From positions 496,001 through 560,000 of the forward strand of contig NZ_OY782038.1 in NCBI RefSeq assembly GCF_963677575.1: 64,000 bases of DNA. The letters run 5' to 3'. Source of the stretch: an uncultured Draconibacterium sp. Lineage in GTDB: Bacteria; Bacteroidota; Bacteroidia; Bacteroidales; Prolixibacteraceae. Shown here one piece after another: positions 1 through 10,400 of this stretch; position 1 is the first letter of the stretch, and each line of letters opens with the position of its first letter. The notes under the pieces were generated by a model. That model saw only the letters and a program-made list of their open reading frames with translations. It made no database searches and was not told the DNA's origin. The position numbers were made by a program, and so were the translations under genes.

Positions 1-1
1 T

Positions 2-265
2 ATCTGGGTGTCATTAGGAGCACCAAAACAAGAAATCTTTATGTCAAAACTACTTCCTTATTTGGATAGAGGAGTAATGCTAGGAGTTGGAGCCGCTTTG
101 AATTACTTTTCGGGAGATATTAAAGATATACCGAAGTGGGTCACTAAATTCAATCTAATTTGGTTTTATCGTATCCTCACTGAACCCAAAAAACAGCTTA
201 AAAGAGTTGGTAAGATTATTAAACATTACCCCCGAATTTTATTACTTGAAAAAAGCGAAGTTTAG
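2..265 (+). CDS. WecG/TagA/CpsF-family glycosyltransferase, C-terminal part (cut by window edge)
   Basis: The reading frame is open to the left edge, so this is the last ~88 residues of a longer protein. The first GTG at base 8 is an internal valine. The piece has the family signature: the LGAPKQE motif, a GVGAALNYFSG segment, a PKW stretch and the WFYRILTEPKK helix near the end. Family members (N-acetylmannosaminyl or related transferases, GT26) add a sugar to a lipid-linked intermediate on the cytoplasmic membrane face. It lies just upstream of capsule-type genes on the same strand, which fits a surface polysaccharide locus. The donor sugar cannot be told from this fragment. Confidence 0.88.
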   Translation: MWVSLGAPKQEIFMSKLLPYLDRGVMLGVGAALNYFSGDIKDIPKWVTKFNLIWFYRILTEPKKQLKRVGKIIKHYPRILLLEKSEV

Positions 266-355
266 TTCTCCAACAACAGTCTTAACTAGTTTCACCCATT
301 AAATAGTCGGATTAACTTATAGAAGCAAGGCAAAATCCCAGTATTTATATTTGGA

Positions 356-1795
356 ATGATAAACTTGTCGGTATTAAAATTAACAATAACATATTGTTTA
401 GTATTTTGTTGTTACACTTTTACTAACGCGCAAAAAGTATTTGATGCTGAAGTCAAAAACTCCACCATTATTGCAAATAACGACAAGCTACCATTATGGT
501 TATATGCTAATAAACACGGCAAAATTGATCAGAATAACAACTTTCTGAACTTTTCCGAAATAGCTATATGGAATACAAGGTTGCATGAATATGAAAATGA
601 CAATAAAATTCAATGGAACTGGGGCGGAAACATTTTATATGCTTTTGCTAACGAGAATTATTTTCAGCTAAATCAGGCTTATCTGGGCATCGAATTTAAG
701 GGTTGGCAATTAAAGGGAGGCCTGTTTTATGATCCTGAACTTTATGCCGGATTATCAAGTACAAATGGGAACCTACTTCGAAGTGGAAATGCACGCCCCT
801 ACCCTAACCTGCATTTTTACACCCCTGAATATAAACCTTTGGCTTTTATAGCAAAGTGGTTATTTTTTAAATTTGAATATGATGAAGGATTATTAAACGA
901 TAATCGGTATGTTGAAAATACTCACCTTCATCATAAATCAATTTACTTTTTAGTTAAATTCAAACAAAACTGGTCAATCGAGTTAGGGCTTGAGCATTTT
1001 CTAATGTGGGGAGGTACATCAAAAAATCCAGAGATAGGGAATTTTCCTTCTGATTTTGATCAATATTTTCGATATGTCTTTAAATTAAGCGTAAGTTCTG
1101 ATTTCCCGGAATATGACCAACAAAATGCTGCGGGCAACCATATCGGCACATATCAATTTACATTCACAAAGCACCTTGAGTTGCTTGATTATAGTCTCTA
1201 CTTAAGCCATCCTATAGAAACGAGAGAGGGATTAGAGTGGCAAAACTGGCCCGATAATCTGTTGGGAATACATGTTAACTTTAAAGACAAAAGCCATTTA
1301 ATTAACAACATTGTTTACGAATTTATAAATACCAAACACCAAAACTTAACTAATTCACTTTTAGATGATGACGATCAGTTGTGGGAACGGGAATTCTACG
1401 AAGATTATTTTAACAACATAGCTTACAAGTCGGGGTATACTTATAAACAAATGGTACTGGGAGCTCCTCTCTTCCTCAACCTGCTGGAAAAGTCGGACGA
1501 TTATGGAAACACTTGGTATGCTATGGAATCAAATCGTTTTATGGCACACCATGTAGGTATGTCTGGATATTTCTTAAACAAAATAAGATGGAAAGGACTG
1601 TGTACCTATATGGAACATTTAGGAACTTTTCATGATGCTTTTGAATTTAAACACAAACAAATTTCAGCACTACTAAATTTGCAATATACCAATCAACATT
1701 TCCCATTAATACTTGGACTAGAGTTTGCCTTCGATTATGGAAATATAATTGAAACCAATTTCGGAGTACAAGTTTCATTAAGTAAAGAATGGTAG
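356..1795 (+). CDS. Wzi-like capsule assembly outer membrane protein
   Basis: The 479-residue protein starts with a signal peptide (hydrophobic residues about 8-22, cleavage likely after TNA at 25). The mature part is rich in aromatic, alternating beta-strand-like stretches, as in outer membrane barrels. Segments such as FYDPELYAGLSSTNGNLL and RSGNARPYPNL resemble the Bacteroidota branch of the capsule assembly Wzi family. E. coli Wzi is an outer membrane lectin that anchors capsule at the surface; the same role here is inferred from family and context. It sits between a GT26 transferase and sugar-nucleotide enzymes. The family call rests on motif recall rather than an alignment. Confidence 0.8.
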   Translation: MINLSVLKLTITYCLVFCCYTFTNAQKVFDAEVKNSTIIANNDKLPLWLYANKHGKIDQNNNFLNFSEIAIWNTRLHEYENDNKIQWNWGGNILYAFANENYFQLNQAYLGIEFKGWQLKGGLFYDPELYAGLSSTNGNLLRSGNARPYPNLHFYTPEYKPLAFIAKWLFFKFEYDEGLLNDNRYVENTHLHHKSIYFLVKFKQNWSIELGLEHFLMWGGTSKNPEIGNFPSDFDQYFRYVFKLSVSSDFPEYDQQNAAGNHIGTYQFTFTKHLELLDYSLYLSHPIETREGLEWQNWPDNLLGIHVNFKDKSHLINNIVYEFINTKHQNLTNSLLDDDDQLWEREFYEDYFNNIAYKSGYTYKQMVLGAPLFLNLLEKSDDYGNTWYAMESNRFMAHHVGMSGYFLNKIRWKGLCTYMEHLGTFHDAFEFKHKQISALLNLQYTNQHFPLILGLEFAFDYGNIIETNFGVQVSLSKEW

Positions 1796-1850
1796 ACTTC
1801 TATTTCTGATTAAAATAAATCAGCCGTAGTCGTATAAAATATCAATACCC

Positions 1851-2786
1851 ATGAATATTCTTATAACAGGTGCATTTGGTTTTGTAGGAACAAATCTTGC
1901 AAAATCAATAAAATCAGAATTAATGGCCCAACTCGTTGCCTTAGACATATTTCATCCGGCATATCACTCGTACGACGAATTCATTTCTTGGGATGACCTA
2001 AATAAAATAAAGAACGTAGAATTTGATGCCATTATACATTTAGCAGGCAAAGCACACGATTTAAAAAATACTACAGACGAAGCCAGTTATTTTGAAATAA
2101 ATGTAGAACTGACAAAGCAGATTTTTGAATACTTCATACAGTCCAAAACATCAAAATTTATATTTTTTAGTTCAGTAAAAGCAGTTGCCGACGAGGTAAA
2201 TGGAAACCATTTAGATGAATCTGAAATTCCTAATCCTAAAACACCTTATGGCAAATCGAAACTGGCAGCTGAAAACTATTTACTTAACCAAGCATTGCCA
2301 AAAAACAAGAAGCTATATATACTTCGTCCATGTATGATTCATGGCCCCGGTAATAAAGGAAATTTAAACCTGCTTTACAAGCAAGTTGCCAGCGGAATCC
2401 CCTGGCCTTTGGGAAGCTTCGATAATGAACGATCTTTTACGTCCATTGATAATCTTGCATTTGTTATAAACACATTACTAAAAAAAGACATCAAGCCCGG
2501 AACCTACCAAATTGCTGATGACGAAGTTCTTTCAACCAATCGGCTTATTGAACTAATTGCAAAATCAAATGGAAGAAAGGCTCACATATGGCACATAAAT
2601 AAAAAGATCATTTATTCCCTGGCCAAATTAGGTGACGCCATTCATTTACCGATCAATACAGAGCGACTAAAAAAGTTAACCGATTCGTATGTTGTGTCAA
2701 ATGAAAAACTAAAAAAGGCATTACGTATCGAAAAAATGCCAATACAGGCCGAACAAGGTATTACTAAAACAATTTCTTCATTCTAA
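1851..2786 (+). CDS. NAD-dependent sugar epimerase/dehydratase (extended SDR)
   Basis: This 311-residue protein has a Rossmann N-terminus with GxxGxxG at residues 7-13 and the catalytic pair Y133-xxx-K137 (YGKSK). These mark the extended short-chain dehydrogenase family that acts on nucleotide sugars. A serine-rich FFSSVKAV segment precedes the Tyr, as in UDP-sugar 4-epimerases. It lies 11 bases before the initiating transferase gene, so the two are probably co-transcribed. In related loci this enzyme supplies the sugar used by the WecA/WbpL-type transferase, for example UDP-FucNAc or UDP-QuiNAc from a 4-keto sugar. That substrate is an inference. Confidence 0.85.
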   Translation: MNILITGAFGFVGTNLAKSIKSELMAQLVALDIFHPAYHSYDEFISWDDLNKIKNVEFDAIIHLAGKAHDLKNTTDEASYFEINVELTKQIFEYFIQSKTSKFIFFSSVKAVADEVNGNHLDESEIPNPKTPYGKSKLAAENYLLNQALPKNKKLYILRPCMIHGPGNKGNLNLLYKQVASGIPWPLGSFDNERSFTSIDNLAFVINTLLKKDIKPGTYQIADDEVLSTNRLIELIAKSNGRKAHIWHINKKIIYSLAKLGDAIHLPINTERLKKLTDSYVVSNEKLKKALRIEKMPIQAEQGITKTISSF

Positions 2787-2796
2787 TTATCCAGAA

Positions 2797-3762
2797 ATGT
2801 TACACATAATAACCTTCGTTGCACTTAGTATTATTCTTTTGGTCTATATCAAAATTGCCAAAACTTTTAATATTGTAGATCGGCCCAATAGTAGAAGTTC
2901 ACATCAATATATTACAGTTCGCGGTGGAGGCATAATCTTTCCTATTGCAGCAGTTTTATGGTATTTTTTTTACGGACAGATAGCCCCCTGGATTATTGTA
3001 GCATTATTAATTATAGCAGTTATTAGTCTTATCGATGATATAATACTGCTAAGCTCGGGCATTAGAATGCTAATTCATATAGTAGCTACAACTATTTTAT
3101 TATGGCAAATACAAATTTTTGATCTTCAATGGTATAGTATTATTTCAGTATATATTCTGACTCTGGGATGGATTAACGCCTTTAATTTTATGGATGGGAT
3201 CAATGGTATTACAGGAATATACGGATTGGTTTCATTAAGTACATTTCTTTGGCTTAATCGATCCATTCAATTTATTTCTACTGATCTACTGATAACACTG
3301 ATTATATCTACCATCATTTTTCTATTCTTCAATTTTCGCCAACGTGCAAAGACATTCGCCGGTGATGTTGGAAGTGTAAGTTTAGCATTCCTGCTAGCAT
3401 GGATTCTGATCTCTTTAATTCTAATAACAGGTAGAGTTGAATATATTTTATTTTTTGCTGTTTATGGAATTGATTCCGTTGTAACTATTCTTCTACGTTT
3501 GGCTCGCCGTGAAAATATTTTCAAAGCGCACAGAACTCACTTGTATCAGTTTTTAAGTAACGAATATAAGTGGTCGCACACTAAAGTATCCTTAACTTAT
3601 GGACTAATACAGCTAATCATTAATATTACTGTTATCCAATTAATTACAAATAACTGCATGAACTACTTCGTACTTCTGTTTTCAGTTGTTGTACTTTCTG
3701 CAGCCTACCTGATTATACGCTACAAAATACAAAAGGCAATAAATTGGAAATACTCTTATTAA
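2797..3762 (+). CDS. Polyprenyl-phosphate sugar-1-phosphate transferase (WecA/WbpL/MraY family)
   Basis: The protein has 321 residues and about ten hydrophobic segments. Family motifs appear in order: DRPNSRSSH with a following RGGG near residues 28-47, a DD pair (IDDIILLSSG), NAFNFMDGINGITG, FAGDVGS, and a C-terminal RAHRTHLYQ-like motif (KAHRTHLYQFL). These belong to integral membrane enzymes that transfer a sugar phosphate from a UDP-sugar to undecaprenyl phosphate, the first committed step of O-antigen or capsule repeat-unit synthesis. It directly follows an SDR epimerase, the usual arrangement for the WbpL type. The exact sugar is not visible in the sequence. Confidence 0.9.
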   Translation: MLHIITFVALSIILLVYIKIAKTFNIVDRPNSRSSHQYITVRGGGIIFPIAAVLWYFFYGQIAPWIIVALLIIAVISLIDDIILLSSGIRMLIHIVATTILLWQIQIFDLQWYSIISVYILTLGWINAFNFMDGINGITGIYGLVSLSTFLWLNRSIQFISTDLLITLIISTIIFLFFNFRQRAKTFAGDVGSVSLAFLLAWILISLILITGRVEYILFFAVYGIDSVVTILLRLARRENIFKAHRTHLYQFLSNEYKWSHTKVSLTYGLIQLIINITVIQLITNNCMNYFVLLFSVVVLSAAYLIIRYKIQKAINWKYSY

Positions 3763-3841
3763 TCAGCTAATAAAGTACCAACTAATATCGCTTTTTATCT
3801 ACTGTTTTGATTCAATAATTGTTAACCTAAATATTTATAAA

Positions 3842-5854
3842 ATGAAATCATTTAAACGCTTCTTTACACGTAATTATTTACCCCGTTGGGCAATTCTGTT
3901 ATTTGATGTAGGTATCGCTGCATTATCCTGGTTTACAGCTTTTGTTTTAAGACTTAATTTCAATTTGGTAGCTGTTGACGAAACGATAAATCCGTGGCAT
4001 CTCACCATTGTTTTACCCATATTTATTCTCTGTTGCTGGAAAGCAAACTGCTATTCAGTTATACTTCGTCACACTACAATCAAGGATATTAAGAACATAA
4101 TATTCTCAGTACCATGCACAGGAGCCTCTCTTGCGATTATATCACTAACTGTAAGACAAATAGATGAATCTTCATTTATTAATATGCCCCTATCAGTAAT
4201 AGTTATTTTTATACTTCTTGTTACCACGTCGATGGTAATGTCACGTCTGTTTGCAAAAATACTTTACCAACACTGGATTATTCATAAAAAGGATTCTGAG
4301 AATGTGTTGATTTTTGGTGCGGGAGAACTTGGACAAACAACACTCAATGCACTCACCAACAAGAATATGCAAATTAAAGCAATTGGATTTATAGACGAGA
4401 ATGTGTCGATGCAAAATAAGTTTTTGTCAGGTTATCCAATCTACTCTATGGATAAGGCAATAAAACATATCATTCCCCAAAATAATGTTACAGAAATAAT
4501 TTTTGCCATTGAAAAATCAGAATTATCCTATCAAAGGAAAAGACAAATTACAGATCAATTCTTACAACATCATCTTTTGGTCAAAGAAGTCCCTCCTCTG
4601 GAATCCTGGATAAATGGCAAACTTCATGCAAATGAAATTCATACCATTAAAATTGAAGATTTATTAGGACGAAACTCAATTCAGTTGGATAGAACAAAGA
4701 TTAAAAATGGTTTAAAAAAATCTGTTGTTCTTGTAACCGGGGCTGCCGGTTCAATCGGATCAGAAATAGTACGCCAACTTATTAGTTTTGGAGTTCGGAA
4801 AGTTATTTTGTTAGATAAAGCTGAATCGGATCTTTATAATCTACAACAGGAAATAATCGCAAATAACCCGAACACAAACTTTGAAGCTATCGTTGGTGAT
4901 GCAACAAATGCCATTAAAATGCGCAGAATTTTAAAAGAGTACTCCCCAACAATTGTATTTAGTGCTGCGGCCTATAAACATGTTCCTTTTATGGAAAAAT
5001 TCCCCGGCGAAGCAATTCATATTAATGTGGGGGGAAATAAACTAATGGCAGATCTTTCATCAGAATTCGGTGTTGAAAAATTCGTACTTATTTCAACCGA
5101 CAAGGCTGTGAATCCAACAAACGTAATGGGAGCAACCAAACGTCTAAGTGAAATGTACATTCAAGCACTAGCTCAATCATCTAAATTTAAAACACAGTTT
5201 ATTATAACCCGGTTTGGGAATGTTCTTGGATCAAATGGTTCGGTTGTTCCTTTATTTAAAAAACAGATTGAAAAAGGCGGTCCGGTAACAATTACTCATG
5301 AAAAAATTACACGTTATTTCATGACAATACCGGAAGCTTGCCAACTGGTACTTGAAGCAGGATTTATTGGTAAAGGTGGTGAGATATTTGTTTTCGATAT
5401 GGGTGAACCAGTTAAAATAATTGACCTGGCAAGAAAAATGATCTCTCTTTCAGGATTTGTTCCCGACGAAGACATCATGATTAAAATTACCGGGTTACGC
5501 CCGGGCGAAAAACTTTACGAAGAGTTGCTTGATGACAAAGAAGAAAAACTCACGCATACCCACAATAGCAAGATAATGATAGGAAAAGACAGAACCCAAC
5601 ATCTTCCAAGCTTGAATCATGCCATTATCGGATTATTAAATTCAATTGAAACAATGAGTCATCAAGAGATTGTTGATGAACTCATGCGCCTAATTCCAGA
5701 ATATGTTTCTATGAATTCATATTACAATAAAGCAAAAGAATCAGAAGTATTTATGCAGTTTGATAAAATTCATAAGAATACGAAGAAATTACATCCGACG
5801 GTGCCCAAAAAAAGAAATGGTCGAAAATCGATCTGGATTCAACAAAAAAAATAA
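3842..5854 (+). CDS. Membrane nucleotide-sugar 4,6-dehydratase (CapD/WbpM/FlaA1-like)
   Basis: The 670-residue enzyme has four N-terminal membrane segments (about residues 15-135), a first Rossmann-like domain (IFGAGELGQT) and a catalytic SDR domain with GxxGxxG at 300-306. Met429 replaces the usual catalytic Tyr in M429-xxx-K433 (NVMGATKR). That substitution is typical of the WbpM/FlaA1 class, so it is not a defect. The class converts UDP-GlcNAc to UDP-4-keto-6-deoxy-GlcNAc, the precursor of QuiNAc, FucNAc and related deoxysugars. Its place beside the SDR epimerase and WecA/WbpL-type transferase fits that supply line. The C-terminal ~40 residues are basic and poorly conserved. Confidence 0.93.
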   Translation: MKSFKRFFTRNYLPRWAILLFDVGIAALSWFTAFVLRLNFNLVAVDETINPWHLTIVLPIFILCCWKANCYSVILRHTTIKDIKNIIFSVPCTGASLAIISLTVRQIDESSFINMPLSVIVIFILLVTTSMVMSRLFAKILYQHWIIHKKDSENVLIFGAGELGQTTLNALTNKNMQIKAIGFIDENVSMQNKFLSGYPIYSMDKAIKHIIPQNNVTEIIFAIEKSELSYQRKRQITDQFLQHHLLVKEVPPLESWINGKLHANEIHTIKIEDLLGRNSIQLDRTKIKNGLKKSVVLVTGAAGSIGSEIVRQLISFGVRKVILLDKAESDLYNLQQEIIANNPNTNFEAIVGDATNAIKMRRILKEYSPTIVFSAAAYKHVPFMEKFPGEAIHINVGGNKLMADLSSEFGVEKFVLISTDKAVNPTNVMGATKRLSEMYIQALAQSSKFKTQFIITRFGNVLGSNGSVVPLFKKQIEKGGPVTITHEKITRYFMTIPEACQLVLEAGFIGKGGEIFVFDMGEPVKIIDLARKMISLSGFVPDEDIMIKITGLRPGEKLYEELLDDKEEKLTHTHNSKIMIGKDRTQHLPSLNHAIIGLLNSIETMSHQEIVDELMRLIPEYVSMNSYYNKAKESEVFMQFDKIHKNTKKLHPTVPKKRNGRKSIWIQQKK

Positions 5855-5875
5855 TTAGTTCTTTAAAATTACAAT

Positions 5876-7054
5876 ATGAAAAAAGTTGCACTTATTACTG
5901 GAATTACTGGTCAAGACGGAGCCTATTTGGCAGAGTACCTAATTAAAAAAGATTACATCGTACATGGTATAAAACGAAGAGCCTCCATGTTTAATACCGA
6001 ACGTATTGATCATATCTATCAAGATCCACAACTAGATAATCGAAACCTGATTTTACATTATGGCGATCTAACCGATAGTTTGAATCTGACTCGCATAATA
6101 CAAGAGGTACAGCCTGATGAAATATACAACCTGGCAGCAATGAGTCATGTACAGGTGAGTTTCGATACGCCAGAGTATACTGCCAATGCTGATGGAGTTG
6201 GCACCTTACGCATTCTTGAAGCAATTCGATTACTTAACCTGGTTGAAAAGACAAAAATTTACCAAGCTTCAACATCTGAATTATATGGTCTTGTTCAAGA
6301 AGTTCCACAAACAGAAAAAACTCCTTTTTATCCGCGATCACCATATGGAATTGCAAAGTTATACGCTTATTGGATTACCGTAAATTATCGCGAAGCATAT
6401 AACTTGCATGCATCTAATGGAATATTGTTTAACCACGAATCGCCTATTCGGGGTGAAACATTCGTGACACGAAAAATCACCAGGGCTATGGCGCGTTTAG
6501 CCCTCGGCATGCAACAAACAATCTTCCTCGGAAATTTATCCGCGAAACGAGATTGGGGACATGCAAAAGATTATATTAAAGCAATGCATCTCATTCTTCA
6601 ACAAGATAAACCCGATGATTATGTAATAGCGACTGGTATAACAACATCAATACGCGATTTTGTCATCATGGCCGGTAAGGAAATTGGACTGGGAATTACT
6701 TTTATTGGAAAAGGTATTGAGGAAAAAGGATATATTTCGGAAATAGATGAGACGATTTTTAATTCCCGGGTTGGCAATGAATATCTATCGCAAATTAAAG
6801 AAAGGATAAAAAATGGGGCCAAAGCGAACAATAATCCTACTCCTATAATTTCTGTTGATCCCAGTTATTTCAGACCAACAGAAGTTGATTTACTGGTAGG
6901 AGATGCTTCAAAAGCAAGAGATATCCTAGGTTGGAAACCAGAGTACGATTTGAACGCACTTATTTCAGAAATGCTACATTCAGATATTAAGCTAATGCTA
7001 AAAGATGCATATCTAAGAAAAGGAGGATACAGAACTTTGAACTATTTTGAATAA
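5876..7054 (+). CDS. gmd: GDP-mannose 4,6-dehydratase
   Basis: The protein has 392 residues. Residues 7-17 carry the GITGQDG nucleotide-binding loop (G9, G12, G15). RRAS and FNTERIDH follow, then the catalytic Y157-xxx-K161 and the family-specific NHESPIRGETFVTRKI segment. The enzyme makes GDP-4-keto-6-deoxy-mannose, the precursor of GDP-fucose, GDP-rhamnose or GDP-perosamine. No fucose synthase or perosamine transaminase lies in the window, so the final sugar is unknown; the partner may be upstream of base 1 or elsewhere. It is the last gene of the + strand polysaccharide run, 21 bases after the dehydratase, and is followed by a strong terminator. Confidence 0.96.
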   Translation: MKKVALITGITGQDGAYLAEYLIKKDYIVHGIKRRASMFNTERIDHIYQDPQLDNRNLILHYGDLTDSLNLTRIIQEVQPDEIYNLAAMSHVQVSFDTPEYTANADGVGTLRILEAIRLLNLVEKTKIYQASTSELYGLVQEVPQTEKTPFYPRSPYGIAKLYAYWITVNYREAYNLHASNGILFNHESPIRGETFVTRKITRAMARLALGMQQTIFLGNLSAKRDWGHAKDYIKAMHLILQQDKPDDYVIATGITTSIRDFVIMAGKEIGLGITFIGKGIEEKGYISEIDETIFNSRVGNEYLSQIKERIKNGAKANNNPTPIISVDPSYFRPTEVDLLVGDASKARDILGWKPEYDLNALISEMLHSDIKLMLKDAYLRKGGYRTLNYFE

Positions 7055-7062
7055 TGTAAAAG

Positions 7063-7096
7063 AGAGACTATCCATCGATGGGATAGTCTCTTTTTT
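7063..7096. terminator. Bidirectional intrinsic terminator after gmd
   Basis: An 11-bp stem (7063-7073 with 7081-7091) encloses a 7-base loop and is followed by a run of T on the + strand. On the - strand the stem is preceded by AAAAAAG, giving a shorter U tract, so it can also end the convergent transcript from 13155-7140. Confidence 0.88.
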
Positions 7097-7139
7097 ACAT
7101 ATACTCCTGAAACATTAATAAACACTAAACAATCATTGA

Positions 7140-7433
7140 TTAAAAATTAGGATCCATTATTTTTAATAACTTTTCGTGTTCAATTTTAGCATCCTTCAGA
7201 AGAATTCTCAATATTTTATTCTGAGATTTTAAATCATCAGCACCGAGATTGCTTTTTTCAAATATCCGAATTATATCCTTGGCACCATATTTTTGACGCC
7301 AACTTTGCAGCATCGCGCTATCAATCCCGATATCAGCTGCAACTCTATCCACATCATTTCTGATATACGATAGAAGAACGGCCTCCTCTTTTAACTCTTT
7401 ATCATACATTGTCCATCTTGATTTAGCGTACAT
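7140..7433 (-). CDS. Orphan IS3/IS911 OrfA-like HTH protein
   Basis: The 97-residue protein has a helix-turn-helix (YDKELKEEAVLLSY then VAADIGIDSAMLQSWRQKYG) of the transposase HTH_Tnp_1 type, followed by a leucine/isoleucine-spaced coiled coil at about residues 68-92, as in IS3-family OrfA. There is no OrfB integrase frame, no DDE domain and no terminal inverted repeats nearby, so it is not a complete insertion sequence. A second in-frame ATG at 7409 (MYDKEL) matches the usual OrfA start. The gene begins 4 bases after the stop of the giant secreted protein, so the two are probably on one message. It could be a domesticated regulator or a remnant. Confidence 0.55.
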   Translation of the reverse strand: MYAKSRWTMYDKELKEEAVLLSYIRNDVDRVAADIGIDSAMLQSWRQKYGAKDIIRIFEKSNLGADDLKSQNKILRILLKDAKIEHEKLLKIMDPNF

Positions 7434-7437
7434 GAGA

Positions 7438-10400
7438 TTAATTCTTAATAAGCTTATTCGTTTTTATGAAGTCACCTACAATCGTTTTAATAAAATATAT
7501 ACCTGTTGGGTAACTACTAATATCTAATGTTTCAAGTGTTGATTGTACCTGACGACTTTGTAACTGTTTACCGTTCATATCCAAAAGCAATAATTGTGCG
7601 TCACTCTCTGGAATTTGAGAGAATCTGACATTGACATTATTGATAGCCGGGTTGGGATACATATCGATGGAGAAAGATTCATTTTCACCATCAAGAAGCT
7701 GATCTTCAAACTTTATAAAAATGCTTGAATGCATGCTGTATGTTAATTCACCATTCACAACTGAGAGATTAAAATCTGTCACTTCATTAGATTCAGAATC
7801 CCAAAATTTCAGTTCAATGTTATTGTCTTCGATAAAACCGTTACTTTCTCCCTTATCAGTGGATGAAGCATTAATACTTACTGCTTTTTCGCCAAAATTA
7901 GAAGCAGTTATTGTAGTTGCTCCCACACAAATGTCGCCATCATAGGCTGCAATTTCGTCTCCAATCGTCAAATGAGACTCATCAAAACCAAACAAGTTTA
8001 TATTCATATGATTTGAACCATTTCCCTGAAATTCTGGTTGAAAATGCACTGTTTCTGGATATTCATTAATTGATACAGATTTTTCGTACATATCTCCAAT
8101 TGTTAAAACAACATCTGAATTAACCTGTACCTGGTAACCTTGCCCAACAATAAAATTACCAATACCATTTAGCCAACCAATTTCAGCCCCCCAGTATTCT
8201 ATTGAGTTTCCTTTTTGATCCTGCACTTTTTCCAGTGCTCCTGCATCAATTAAAGGTTGAATAACTTGCATTGCATCAACAGATCCATCATATGAAAAAG
8301 AAATAAGGTTTGATCCGGCTTTTAGATTTATATTCATTGGCAAACTAACCTGGGTTCCCGTTATATCTATATTACATGCTGATTTTACACGAATACGGTA
8401 ACCTTCCGTTTGTTTTATATCGCCAATATTATTAATCCACGCACTACGAATTTTTTCATAGGTCTTACCTTCTTCATTCTGGACCTTAAAAAGATCTTTA
8501 TTATCTACTAAAACACTATGAATCACCTCCATATTCGGATCATCAGGCACTACTGCAGTGGAAAAAATATTCCATCCCTGCTCAAGCTGTATAGTCTGAG
8601 TGACAATTGGTTCTTCATAAATGTAACCGATTTCGACTACCGAAGTTCCTTTCGACTCGAATTTGCCAGAAATTATCCATTCTGGTAAATCATCGTGATA
8701 GATAACATTGTTAGCGACTTTTTCAACCTGTTCTTTTGAGTCCCAAATTTTAAATATTACTTCATTTCCATCAGTAAATCCATTCAAATCTCCGGTCTCC
8801 TGTGAGGCTGATATGAAAACATAGGAATTTTCGTCATCAATATCTATGCTACTTGTCAAAACCACAGAACCAACACATATGTCATTATCAAAAACCGCGA
8901 TTTCATCGCCAATGCCAAGTTTAGCATTGTCCACAAGAGCCTCGGTAACAACAAAGGTCATATGATTCTGACCATTCTCTCCGTACCACACAGGAACAAA
9001 ATGTCTTGCGTCTTCTTCAACGATCAACATTGTTGTTATGGTGCTATCGCATCCCAAAACTGTAGTAAAATTACGAACATATTCCCCTGAAGTGGTCCAA
9101 CCGTTATAATCTTCTCCTGCCGGAATAACTATATTTTCAACTAAATTATAAACCGGATTAACAGTTAAATAGGTTGTTACAATACTGTCACCCCCTGTGG
9201 TACTTTGCAGTACTCTTTCGTATTCGCCTGCGGATGTTAAGTCATTATATGACTCTCCTTCGCAAATAGAAATTTCTTCTGTTGTATAGATAGGATCAGG
9301 TTCATGGGCAGACTTTTCTTCAACACTCAGAATTGTTGTGATAGTACTATCGCATCCCATTTTTGTAGAAAGGGTTCGAACATATTCTCCTGAAGCAGTC
9401 CAACCGTTATAATCTTCTCCTGCCTGGATAACTATATTTTCAATTATTTCATAAACCGGATTAACGGTTAAATAAGTGTTTACGATACTGTCACCCCCGG
9501 TGATGCTTTGCAGTACTCTTTGGTATTCGCCTGCGGATGTCCAATCATTATATGACTCACCTTCGCAAATAGAGATTTCTTCTGTTGTATAAATTGGTTT
9601 TTCTTCAACACTCAGAATTGTTGTGATAGTACTATCGCATCCCATTTTTGTAGAAAGGGTTCGAACATATTCCCCTGAAGCAGTCCAACCGTTATAATCT
9701 TCTCCTGCCTGGATAACTATATTTTCAATTATTTCATAAACCGGATTAACGGTTAAATAGGTCGTTACAATACTATCGCCCCCGGTGATACTTTGCAATA
9801 CTCTTTGGTATTCGCCTGCGGATGTCCAGTCATTATATGATTCACCTTCGCAAATAGAAATTTCTTCTGTTGCATATACTGTATCATTATAGCTAACTAC
9901 AGAATTATATATTTCATCAACTTCTGAACTGTTTAAACCATAGTTGTATACTCTAACTTCATCGAGATAGCCCTCATATTTCAGAGTAGGTGTTTCAAAA
10001 TCTCTACCAGCTCCTATATACAAGTTATATCCTTCACCTGACTCAATATTACCACTTGCAGACACAGTAAATATTTCCTCTGCATCTAGAAAAATCATTT
10101 TTTCGGTGCCATTGTAAGTAACAACTACATGATGCCATTGACCATCCCACAGTTCATTTATTCCTTCGACGGTAGACCATTCAGAAGTTGTTGCAGTTGT
10201 TTTGAAGGCTATCGCTTTGGTTTCAGGATTGATGTATAATGCAAACGTATCATCATTCGGACCACCATGCATTATTATTCCTTGATGGTTTCCGGATGTA
10301 CTTGTAGGTTTAATCCAAACACTCATTGTTACACCATCAATCACATTTCCACCAAAACATTGTCCCATGCTAACATAACCGTTTCCAGTAAATTGTAATC

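Noticed and set aside
9019..9882. Tandem repeat as a possible mobile element
   Set aside because: The units stay in frame and encode conserved domains, so it is intragenic duplication, not a transposon.
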